Position numbers and translations under genes: made by a program
The notes under the pieces: model-generated
Database searches by the model: none
What the model was told of the DNA's origin: nothing
Seen by the model: the letters and a program-made list of their open reading frames with translations, nothing else
In this document: positions 1 through 7,389 of the stretch, in pieces
Position numbering within the stretch: the first letter of the stretch is position 1
Layout of the letters: each line of letters begins with the position of its first letter
NCBI GenBank assembly: GCA_965230205.1
Contig: OZ245996.1
Span: 3,286,001 to 3,350,000 of the forward strand
From: CANLBN01 sp965230205
GTDB lineage: Bacteria; Pseudomonadota; Gammaproteobacteria; Pseudomonadales; Cellvibrionaceae
DNA: 64,000 nucleotides
Direction: 5' to 3'

Positions 1-1
1 G

Positions 2-307
2 GATCAGCCAGGCTTCAATTTTGGCCGAGTTGATGTGAAATGTGAGAGTGAAGAAGCGTTTAAAGCCGGTAAGTTTGTTGTGATTGAAGTGAATGGTGTG
101 GCTTCGTTGCCGACGCATATGTTTGACCCGAAGTTCAAAATCACTGAAGCCTATAAAATATTCTTCGAACATGGAAAATACCTGGTCAAAATCGCTCGTG
201 AGCATAAAAACAAGCCGATGAACTTACTGTCTTATCGTGAGATTATGGATAAAGTCAAAACCAACCAAAGAATGTTAAATCAGGTTCATGACCAGCTGAA
301 AAGCTGA
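2..307 (+). CDS. C-terminal part of an ATP-grasp (carboxylate-amine ligase-like) protein, cut by window start
   Basis: The reading frame is already open at the first base and runs for about 101 codons to the TGA at 305-307, so the gene starts outside the window. The visible part reads FGRVDV, then an acidic stretch, VVIEVNGVASLPTHMFDP, then a helical tail. The pattern FGR-D-K followed by E-N-G and a DPK motif is typical of the last strands of ATP-grasp ligases related to D-Ala-D-Ala ligase, where the E and N bind magnesium-ATP. The substrate cannot be told from this fragment. GTG at 35 is inside the conserved domain and is not the real start. It is followed by terminator-like hairpins. Confidence 0.6.
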   Translation, partial: DQPGFNFGRVDVKCESEEAFKAGKFVVIEVNGVASLPTHMFDPKFKITEAYKIFFEHGKYLVKIAREHKNKPMNLLSYREIMDKVKTNQRMLNQVHDQLKS

Positions 308-387
308 CTTCTGGAGGCTCTTGCCAGCTTAACACGGCTTTTTTCCCTTTCTAGCCTCCATTTTCAAATAAATATCTCCCTATAAAT

Positions 388-421
388 GCCTCCAGCACCC
401 GAAAAAACAGGGCTGGAGGCA
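388..421 (+). terminator. Hairpin terminator after the ATP-grasp gene
   Basis: GCCTCCAGcACCC at 388-400 pairs with GGGcTGGAGGC at 410-420 around an A-rich loop, and TAAAATTTT follows. A second pair using the same motif (TGGAGGCT at 312-319 and AGCCTCCA at 353-360) lies just upstream, so two alternative stems can form. It separates the upstream gene from the tpa promoter. Confidence 0.55.
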
Positions 422-455
422 TAAAATTTTAATAATTGGTCCTATGTGACACAGG

Positions 456-501
456 TTGATTCTATTAATCTCACTCTATAGATTTTGGTAGCTCTACCAA
501 A
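456..501 (+). promoter_or_regulatory. Candidate tpa promoter with an 18-bp palindrome
   Basis: A possible -35 (TTGATT, 456-461) and -10 (TATAGA, 477-482) are spaced by 15 bases, slightly short. Immediately downstream is TTTGGTAGCTCTACCAAA (484-501), with perfect 8-base arms. It ends 29 bases before the tpa start codon. A near copy of its core occurs at 2040-2053. It may be an operator or a 5'-UTR stem. Confidence 0.4.
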
Positions 502-530
502 GGGTTTTAAGAATAAGTGAGAGACATATT

Positions 531-1913
531 ATGAGCCACAATCCAGATACCATTGATATTTCAAAAGTTGTTGAAGCTGACCGTAAAAACGTTTGGCACC
601 ACCTTTCACAGCACAAAGGTCTTGAGACTAATGATCCACTCGTCATTGTCCGAGGTGAAGGTATGCGCGTTTATGATGCGAATGGAAAAGAGCATCTGGA
701 TGCGGTATCTGGCGCAGTATGGACTGTGAATGTTGGCTATGGCCGTGAGCGTATCGCTAAAGCGGTTTATGAGCAGCTTGTAAAAATGAACTACTTTGCT
801 CAAACAGCGGGTAATGTTCCTGCAGCTATCTATGCTGAAATGCTCATCGATAAAATGCCAGGTATGAGCCGTGTTTATTACTCAAACTCTGGTTCTGAAG
901 CGAATGAAAAAGCGTACAAAATCGTTCGTCAGATTTCTCACAATAAATACAATGGTAAGAAGCATAAAATCCTTTATCGTGAGCGTGATTATCATGGGAC
1001 TACCATCACTGCATTAAGCTCTACCGGTCAATTTGAGCGTAAAGCGCAATATGGACCATTTACTCCAGGGTTTGTTGAAGTTCCTCACTGCTGTGAATAC
1101 CGTTCGCAGTTTGGTGATGTGACTGATTATGGTGTACGTGCAGCTAAAGAAATTGAGCGCGTTATTTTGGAAGAAGGTCCAGATACTGTCGGCGCTATTG
1201 TACTAGAACCCATTACCGCGGGCGGCGGTGTTATTACACCACCTGAGGGCTACTGGGAGACTGTTCAAGAAATTTGTAAAAAATATGAAATTCTTTTACA
1301 TATCGATGAGGTTGTGTGTGGTCTTGGTCGTACTGGTAAATGGTTTGGCTATCAGCATTACGGCATCAAGCCAGATATGGTAACCATGGCTAAAGGTGTT
1401 GCGTCTGGTTACGCCGCTATTTCTTGTACTGTGACCACTGAAGAAGTGTTTAATGCGTTTAAAGAAGATCCTTCAGATCGCATGAGCTATTTCCGTGATA
1501 TTTCTACCTTCGGTGGTTGTACTGCAGGACCTGTAGCCGCTATTGAAAACATGAAAATTATCGAAGAGGAAAACCTTCTAGAAAATGTAACTGTTGTTGG
1601 TGAGCATTTGATGGATCGTTTAAATGGCTTAAAAGACAAATATGAAATAATTGGTGATGTTCGTGGTAAAGGTTTATTTGCCGGTTTTGAACTGGTTAAA
1701 GACCGTGAAACCAAAGAACCTGTCGATGAAAGTGTGTCTATGGCTATTGCAGCTGATTGTATGAAGCAAGGCGTTATCATTGGTCGAACTAACCGAAGCT
1801 TTGAAAAATACAACAACACAATTGCATTAAGCCCTGCGCTTATTGCAACAAAAGCAGACATCGATCAAATTGTAGATGCCATTGATATTGCTATGGCTAA
1901 TCTTGCCAAATAA
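531..1913 (+). CDS. tpa: Taurine:pyruvate aminotransferase
   Basis: This class III, PLP-dependent aminotransferase (460 residues, the usual length) transfers the amino group of taurine to pyruvate, giving sulfoacetaldehyde and alanine in the cytoplasm. The PLP signature is clear: phosphate-binding SNSGSEAN (118-125), cofactor Asp259 in LLHIDEV, and Lys288 in MAKGVASG. The assignment to Tpa rather than another omega-aminotransferase rests on overall sequence character and on the tauABC, tauR, xsc, pta and soe genes nearby. The ATG at 531 follows a weak GAGAG ribosome site. It is a single-gene unit with its own promoter region and a strong terminator. No alanine dehydrogenase, the usual partner that recycles alanine, is visible in the window. 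Confidence 0.9.
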   Translation: MSHNPDTIDISKVVEADRKNVWHHLSQHKGLETNDPLVIVRGEGMRVYDANGKEHLDAVSGAVWTVNVGYGRERIAKAVYEQLVKMNYFAQTAGNVPAAIYAEMLIDKMPGMSRVYYSNSGSEANEKAYKIVRQISHNKYNGKKHKILYRERDYHGTTITALSSTGQFERKAQYGPFTPGFVEVPHCCEYRSQFGDVTDYGVRAAKEIERVILEEGPDTVGAIVLEPITAGGGVITPPEGYWETVQEICKKYEILLHIDEVVCGLGRTGKWFGYQHYGIKPDMVTMAKGVASGYAAISCTVTTEEVFNAFKEDPSDRMSYFRDISTFGGCTAGPVAAIENMKIIEEENLLENVTVVGEHLMDRLNGLKDKYEIIGDVRGKGLFAGFELVKDRETKEPVDESVSMAIAADCMKQGVIIGRTNRSFEKYNNTIALSPALIATKADIDQIVDAIDIAMANLAK

Positions 1914-1991
1914 GTTTACTGGTACACACGAGAATAGGGATGTTCTGTTGAGCAGTTAATTTAGTCACTATGTTATTAAGTGGTTAGTTTC

Positions 1992-2028
1992 GCCCTATGA
2001 TTAAGGTCTCTTAACATAGGGCAATTTT
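1992..2028 (+). terminator. Rho-independent terminator of tpa
   Basis: GCCCTATG at 1992-1999 pairs with CATAGGGC at 2015-2022, with further pairing TTAAG/CTTAA inside. AATTTTT follows. It lies 78 bases after the tpa stop. Confidence 0.85.
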
Positions 2029-2638
2029 TACAGCCTTTATTGGTAGCTTTACCTACTTACGTCGTTGCGATTCTAACTATCAAAGCCATAAGTGATTCGT
2101 TCTTTTGATTTTAAATATTTTGTAAAGCATAGGCTTATAGCTTTTAGTTATAATTTAAGTTCCAAAAGTTATATAGTATGATAGGCAGCGTAAGTTGCCA
2201 GGATGATTTAAAGCATGAGAGCAGTAGCAAGATTTCTCGTCCTAAGTTAGTGAAATGCTAAGTTAATTGTTCACATAAGTGTTAGATCGTGTTTGTTAGT
2301 GTAGTAATTGACAGAGTTAACGATATTCGTCGATAAAGTGTAAGGCTCGACAAGTTAGCTTAACAATTGTTACAATTCCGCCCGCTCGAAGCATTTATGA
2401 GTCAATTAGTATCATAATTGCTATTTTTGTAAGTTTTTAAGTTAAAAATAGCATAATTAGAATAAAACAGGTTATAACTGCTTAACTTCTCTTAGAGGGT
2501 AAGCAAGGTGTTTGCGCTTTGCATGAATTCCTCTAATAACCGTAGTAACAAGAAACAAAGCTGGTTATCCAGCAATAATATAAATGTCAATCATATGCTG
2601 ATTCGGCAGGGCCTTTTATTTTTAGGTGTAAAAGAAAT
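2029..2638 (+). promoter_or_regulatory. Long soeABC upstream region with operator-like copy and structured leader
   Basis: This 610-base gap carries TTGGTAGCTTTACC at 2040-2053, a near copy of the palindrome before tpa. A hairpin follows (CTATTTTT/AAAAATAG, about 2420-2452). Then comes a compact nested structure: GGTTAT 2470-2475 with ATAACC 2536-2541, TTAGAGG 2492-2498 with CCTCTAA 2530-2536, and GCTGG/CCAGC with a TTAT loop at 2560-2573. This looks like a structured 5' leader or cis-acting RNA. No known riboswitch class was recognised with confidence. No protein gene other than a 39-codon leader ORF is seen. Confidence 0.4.
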
Positions 2639-2642
2639 ATGA
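2523..2642 (+). CDS. Possible 39-residue leader ORF overlapping the soeA start
   Basis: An ATG at 2523 opens a 39-codon frame whose TGA stop overlaps the soeA ATG (ATGA, 2639-2642). This layout would suit translational coupling, and soeA has only a weak ribosome site of its own (GGTG). The peptide begins MNSSNNRSNKKQSW and has a hydrophobic stretch near its end. The ORF lacks a good Shine-Dalgarno sequence and could be chance in a leader that is really structured RNA. Confidence 0.25.
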   Translation: MNSSNNRSNKKQSWLSSNNINVNHMLIRQGLLFLGVKEI

Positions 2643-5596
2643 GCATAACTAAACCCACATCTCCACTTAACGAAGTATCTCAAGCTCAGGCAAATGTCAT
2701 TGCTAAGGAATTACCAGCATTCGAAGAACATGCCAAGCAAGATATTAAGTACACCACTTGTTATATGTGTGCTTGCCGCTGCGGTATTAAAGTTACTGTA
2801 GAGGATAATAAAGTTCGCTTTATTCAAGGTAATCCGAATCACCCCATTAACAAAGGTGTACTTTGTGCCAAGGGTAATTCTGGCATTATGAAGCAGTACT
2901 CTCCTGCAAAGCTGAGTTCACCGTTATTGCGTAAGCCTGGTACAGAGCGTGGCGCAGGTGAGTTTGAAGAAATTTCTTGGGATCAAGCATTGGATATGCT
3001 TGAAAAACGCCTAAAGCGCATTCGCGAAACAGATCCTAAGCAATTGGCTTACTTTACAGGTCGTGATCAAATGCAGGCCTTAACGGGTATGTGGGCAAGC
3101 CAGTTCGGTACCATTAACTGGGCTGCTCATGGTGGCTTCTGTTCAGTTAATATGGCTGCCGGTGGCCTTTACACTATGGGCCATGCTTTCTGGGAATTTG
3201 GTGACCCTGATTGGGAAAATACCAAATACTTTATGATGTGGGGTGTGGCCGAAGACCACAGCTCAAACCCGATTAAATTAGGTCTGAAACGACTAAAAGA
3301 ACGTGGTGCTAAATTCGTTTCTGTTAACCCTGTCAGAACAGGGTATCAGGCCATTGCTGATGAGTGGGTCGCTATTCGCCCAGGCACCGATGGTATTCTA
3401 GCGTTGTCTATGGCTCATGTTTTATTAAAGCACCAGCTTGTCGATGAAGAGTTTCTAATACGTTACACAAACTCGCCACAGCTAGTGATGATGAAGCCTG
3501 GTCAGGTGGGTGATGGCCTATTTTATCGTGGCGATAGTGAAGTGCCACAGGTTTGGGATCTTCAAAAAGAAGCGTTTGTCGACTCTAATCTCCCAGATAT
3601 TACGCCCGCTTTATTTGGTGAATATACAGCGCCTGATGGCACCAAGTTAAAAACAGCTATGTCACTCTTAGTTGAGAAGTACATGGATGAGCAATACGCC
3701 CCAGAAAATGCTGCAAAAGAATGTGGTGTTCCAGCTGAAGATATTGAGCGTATGGCCTTAGAAATGGCTCATGTTGCTTTTAAAGAAACCATTACTATTG
3801 ATGTTGAGTGGACAGACTGGGCAGGTCGTAAGCAAGATAAGTTCATTGGTCGCCCTGTTTCAATGCACGCTATGCGTGGTATTTCTGCACACTCTAATGG
3901 TTTCCAAACATGCCGCGCCATTCATATGCTGCAAACCCTTTTGGGAACTATCGATTGTCCGGGAGGGCATTTGGCCAAACCACCATTCCCTAAACATGTA
4001 CCACCAGGCATTAAGCCTGCGAAAGAAATGGCACCAAACACGCCACTTAAATCACCGCCACTAGGTTTCCCAACGTGCCCTGAAGATCTGGCCATTAATG
4101 AAGATGGAAGCCCAAGGCGTATCGATAAAGCCTATAGCTGGGATGCACCGATTTCCTGCCATGGCTTGATGCATATGGTGATTAGTAATGCTGTAAAAGG
4201 CGACCCGTACAAAATTGATACTCTAATGTTGTTCATGGCGAATATGGCCTGGAACTCCAGTATGAACACTGATCAGACCATCGATATGCTCTGTGAAAAA
4301 GAAGATAGCGGTGAGTATAAAATTCCGTTTATTGTGTGTTCAGATGCATTTAATTCGGAGATGGTTGCTTACTCTGATCTTGTACTACCAGATACAACAT
4401 ATCTGGAGCGTTACGATACGATTTCAATGTTAGACCGTCCAATTTCTGAGCCTCATGCTGCTTGTGACTCTGTGCGTATTCCTGTGATTAAGCCAGATCG
4501 TAACGTTATGTCCTGGCAGGAAGTGATGGTTGAGATGGCGGGTCGTTTAGGCTTTCCAGCATTCACGAAAGAGGGTGGTGAGCGTAAGTACGAAGACTAT
4601 AAAGACTTTATCGTTAACTTCGAAAAAGAACCTGGTATTGGTTTCTTAGCGGGTTACCGTGGTAAAGACGGTGAGAAATCTTTACGCGGTGAACCAAATC
4701 CACGCCAGTGGGAAGCCTATGAAGAAAATGAAGGCTTCTTTGAAATGCATTTCGACATGAATCAGCGTTATATGCGCCATGCGAATTTGGATTATCTCAA
4801 ACTAGCAAAAGAAGCGGCGTGGGTGGGTAACACGAATCAAATCGTTATCGAATTGTATTCTGAAAAGTTACAAAAATTCCGCTTGGCTGGCCAAGGCTTA
4901 TACGATGGCCCAATGCCAACAGAAGAGCATCATAAAGAGCGCTTAGTCAAATATTTTGATCCTCTCCCTATTTATTATATGCCGTTAGAAGAGCAGCGTA
5001 TTGATCGTGATGAGTATCCTTATCATGCGGTTAACCAGCGTCCAATGTTCATGTACCACAGTTGGGATAGTCAGAACGCTTGGTTGCGCCAGATTATGTC
5101 GCAAAACTATTTGTTCATGAATCGTGTCGCTGCAGAAAAAGAAGGTATCGAAGATCTTTCTTGGGTATGGGTTGAATCTCATAACGGTAAAATCCGTGTG
5201 CAAGTGAAGCTAATGGAAGGTACTAATGAGCAAACCGTTTGGACATGGAATGCGATCGCCAAACGCGGCGGTGCTTGGGGCTTGGATGATGATGTAAAAG
5301 AAAACAAAGACGGTTTCTTGATGAATCACTTAATCTCTGAATTGTTACCGCAAAAAGGCGATAAAATTGATCGTGTAACGAATTCTGATCCGGTTACAGG
5401 GCAGGCAGCTTGGTACGATTTAAGGGTTAAAATTACACCGGCAGCACCAGGTGAAACAGGTTCTTGGCCTAGCTTCAGTGCATTAAAAGCGCAACCTAAT
5501 GCTGAGCCATCACCTAAAATGTTGAGCTATAGCAGCCATAAAAACGTCAACCTTTTACGCTCGTTGTCAGACATCCTGACACGTGGCGATAAATAA
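2639..5596 (+). CDS. soeA: Sulfite dehydrogenase (quinone), molybdopterin catalytic subunit
   Basis: SoeA-type molybdopterin oxidoreductase (985 residues) that oxidises sulfite from Xsc to sulfate at the cytoplasmic face of the membrane. The N-terminal [4Fe-4S] motif is C41-x2-C44-x3-C48-x27-C76. Molybdopterin-guanine-dinucleotide domains follow, and the HGGFCSVNMAAGG segment puts Cys168 where PsrA/PhsA relatives carry the molybdenum ligand (inferred). There is no Tat signal, as known for the cytoplasmic SoeABC of Allochromatium. It is the first gene of an operon with the iron-sulfur and membrane subunits (gaps of 30 and 41 bases). The family also includes tetrathionate, thiosulfate and polysulfide reductases. 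The taurine context and missing Tat signal favour sulfite oxidation. Confidence 0.87.
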   Translation: MSITKPTSPLNEVSQAQANVIAKELPAFEEHAKQDIKYTTCYMCACRCGIKVTVEDNKVRFIQGNPNHPINKGVLCAKGNSGIMKQYSPAKLSSPLLRKPGTERGAGEFEEISWDQALDMLEKRLKRIRETDPKQLAYFTGRDQMQALTGMWASQFGTINWAAHGGFCSVNMAAGGLYTMGHAFWEFGDPDWENTKYFMMWGVAEDHSSNPIKLGLKRLKERGAKFVSVNPVRTGYQAIADEWVAIRPGTDGILALSMAHVLLKHQLVDEEFLIRYTNSPQLVMMKPGQVGDGLFYRGDSEVPQVWDLQKEAFVDSNLPDITPALFGEYTAPDGTKLKTAMSLLVEKYMDEQYAPENAAKECGVPAEDIERMALEMAHVAFKETITIDVEWTDWAGRKQDKFIGRPVSMHAMRGISAHSNGFQTCRAIHMLQTLLGTIDCPGGHLAKPPFPKHVPPGIKPAKEMAPNTPLKSPPLGFPTCPEDLAINEDGSPRRIDKAYSWDAPISCHGLMHMVISNAVKGDPYKIDTLMLFMANMAWNSSMNTDQTIDMLCEKEDSGEYKIPFIVCSDAFNSEMVAYSDLVLPDTTYLERYDTISMLDRPISEPHAACDSVRIPVIKPDRNVMSWQEVMVEMAGRLGFPAFTKEGGERKYEDYKDFIVNFEKEPGIGFLAGYRGKDGEKSLRGEPNPRQWEAYEENEGFFEMHFDMNQRYMRHANLDYLKLAKEAAWVGNTNQIVIELYSEKLQKFRLAGQGLYDGPMPTEEHHKERLVKYFDPLPIYYMPLEEQRIDRDEYPYHAVNQRPMFMYHSWDSQNAWLRQIMSQNYLFMNRVAAEKEGIEDLSWVWVESHNGKIRVQVKLMEGTNEQTVWTWNAIAKRGGAWGLDDDVKENKDGFLMNHLISELLPQKGDKIDRVTNSDPVTGQAAWYDLRVKITPAAPGETGSWPSFSALKAQPNAEPSPKMLSYSSHKNVNLLRSLSDILTRGDK

Positions 5597-5626
5597 TAAA
5601 GCACCGTAACGGAGAAATATAAGACA

Positions 5627-6316
5627 ATGAAATTAGGTTTAGTAATTGATCTCGATACCTGTGTCGGTTGCCATGGTTGTGCGACTGCCTGTAAGCAGTG
5701 GAATACGTCTGGAACTATTGGGCCTTTGGCGGATAAAGATCCTTATGGTCGTGAGCCTGTTGGTTCGTGGCTGAATCGTATTCGTTCTTATGAAGTGGAT
5801 GACACGCCTAACAGTAAAACTGTGCACATGCCAATGTCATGCATGCATTGTGAAGATGCAGATTGTGTAACGGTTTGCCCTACGGGTGCATCCTACAAGC
5901 GTTTGGAAGACGGCATCGTCCTTGTCGACCAGGACAAATGTATGGGTTGCAACTTGTGTTCATGGGCATGCCCATATGGTGCACGTGAACTCGATCCTGA
6001 GCAGGGTACTATGAAGAAATGTACGCTTTGTGTTGATCGTATTTATGATGAAAAGCTACCAGAAGCAGAGCGCCAACCGGCTTGTGTATTAACTTGCCCA
6101 ACGAAGTCTCGAGTGTTTGGTGACTTTGATGATCCTGATTCAGAAGTCAGTAAATTGGTACGTGGTCGAGCGGGTAAGCAATTGATGCCAGAGCTTGGTT
6201 ACAACCCGGTGAATACCTATCTACCGCCGCGCAATAAGCCGGTTCAGGATCAGATCGATACCTCATCACTGAAAGATACAGTGAAGGGTTGGGTTAATAA
6301 AATTATTGCTCGCTAA
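5627..6316 (+). CDS. soeB: Sulfite dehydrogenase, four-cluster iron-sulfur subunit
   Basis: DmsB/NrfC-type ferredoxin subunit (229 residues) that passes electrons from SoeA to SoeC. It starts LVIDLDTCVGCHGCATACK, giving C12, C15, C18 and C22. Further Cys groups follow (SCMHCEDADCVTVCP, CMGCNLCSWACPYG, CTLCVDR, CVLTCPT), enough for four [4Fe-4S] clusters. A GGAG ribosome site lies before the ATG at 5627. Its place between soeA and soeC is the standard order for this complex. Confidence 0.87.
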   Translation: MKLGLVIDLDTCVGCHGCATACKQWNTSGTIGPLADKDPYGREPVGSWLNRIRSYEVDDTPNSKTVHMPMSCMHCEDADCVTVCPTGASYKRLEDGIVLVDQDKCMGCNLCSWACPYGARELDPEQGTMKKCTLCVDRIYDEKLPEAERQPACVLTCPTKSRVFGDFDDPDSEVSKLVRGRAGKQLMPELGYNPVNTYLPPRNKPVQDQIDTSSLKDTVKGWVNKIIAR

Positions 6317-6357
6317 GGCGACAAGCTAACTAGTTAGAACAAGAACGAGGATTTACA

Positions 6358-7287
6358 ATGCATCCGGCTTTTTCAGTTTTATTTTTCACCGTATTATCAG
6401 GTGCCGGTTATGGTCTGATGATACTGTTAGTGATCGGTCATTTAACAGGTCTATCTCAATTACAAGATGGTAGTGTACTGCTTACTGCGGGTATTTTATC
6501 TTTCCTATTAATTGCTGTAGGGCTACTTTGCTCGATGGGTCACTTGGCGAACCCTAAAAATGCATGGCGTGCATTTAACCGCTTCAAAACATCTTGGCTA
6601 TCTCGTGAAGGTGTATTTGCTGTCTCATTTTTCCCTTTTGCACTAATTTACCTTGCAGGTATTTGGTCCAATGGGGCAGAAGCGAGTGGTGTTTTTGCCA
6701 TTGCAGGTATTATTGCTGCTGTATTAGCAATTGTTACCTTATTCTGTACCAGCATGATCTACGCGAGTTTAAAAACAATTCGCCAATGGAATACGTCTTT
6801 AACACCGGTTAATTATATTTCATTGGGCTTAATGTCTGGTTCATTGTTATTAGCGGCTATTCAGGCATCTGTTTCTGGCGGTTTGTCTACTGTTTTATAT
6901 CAATTAGCATTAGCGTTAGTGATTCTTGGAGCGATTGCCAAGGTGATTTATCTGTTTTGGATAGGTAAACCAGCGGGCAGTACGATTAATACCGCAACGG
7001 GTTTTACTCAGGCAAGTGTTCGCTTGTTGGATCAAGGGCACAGCTCTAATGGCTTTTTAAATAATGAGTTTGGTTATACAGTGGAAGCAAATAAGCTTGT
7101 TAAGTTGCGTTTATTAATGCTGGCAATGGCTTTTATTGTTCCATTTCTCTTATTGTTGACTGCTAACAGTAACTTAATTGTATTTGCTGCTATAATAGCT
7201 ATTGCAGGTTTGTTGGTTGAGCGCTGGTTGTTCTTTGCGGAAGCTCGTCACGTAGTACGCTTGTTTCATGGTGATCAACGCACCTGA
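6358..7287 (+). CDS. soeC: Sulfite dehydrogenase, membrane anchor subunit (DmsC family)
   Basis: Polytopic membrane protein (309 residues, about eight hydrophobic segments) of the DmsC family. It should anchor SoeAB to the inner membrane and deliver electrons to quinone. Recognisable features are the N-terminal HPAFSVLFFTVLSGAGYGL and the SMGHLANPKNAWRAFNRFKTS motif, typical of the family. The start at 6358 has an upstream GAGGA. It is the last gene of the soe operon, followed by a strong stem-loop. Confidence 0.85.
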   Translation: MHPAFSVLFFTVLSGAGYGLMILLVIGHLTGLSQLQDGSVLLTAGILSFLLIAVGLLCSMGHLANPKNAWRAFNRFKTSWLSREGVFAVSFFPFALIYLAGIWSNGAEASGVFAIAGIIAAVLAIVTLFCTSMIYASLKTIRQWNTSLTPVNYISLGLMSGSLLLAAIQASVSGGLSTVLYQLALALVILGAIAKVIYLFWIGKPAGSTINTATGFTQASVRLLDQGHSSNGFLNNEFGYTVEANKLVKLRLLMLAMAFIVPFLLLLTANSNLIVFAAIIAIAGLLVERWLFFAEARHVVRLFHGDQRT

Positions 7288-7297
7288 TCTTAATTTG

Positions 7298-7362
7298 ACA
7301 CAACTTATTATAATAAAAGGCGATTACTCATGGTACTTCGCCTTTTATTCGTTGTGTTGATT
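7298..7362 (+). terminator. Terminator after soeC
   Basis: AATAAAAGGCGA (7312-7323) pairs with TCGCCTTTTATT (7338-7349), with outer pairing ACACAAC 7298-7304 / GTTGTGT 7351-7357, followed by a T-rich stretch. It separates soeABC from the sulP gene. Confidence 0.75.
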
Positions 7363-7389
7363 TTTAATACCTTCCGATTTTGGTAATCA

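Noticed and set aside
3771..4064. 97-codon frame inside soeA in another frame
   Set aside because: Overlaps a well-supported molybdopterin domain and shows no family features.
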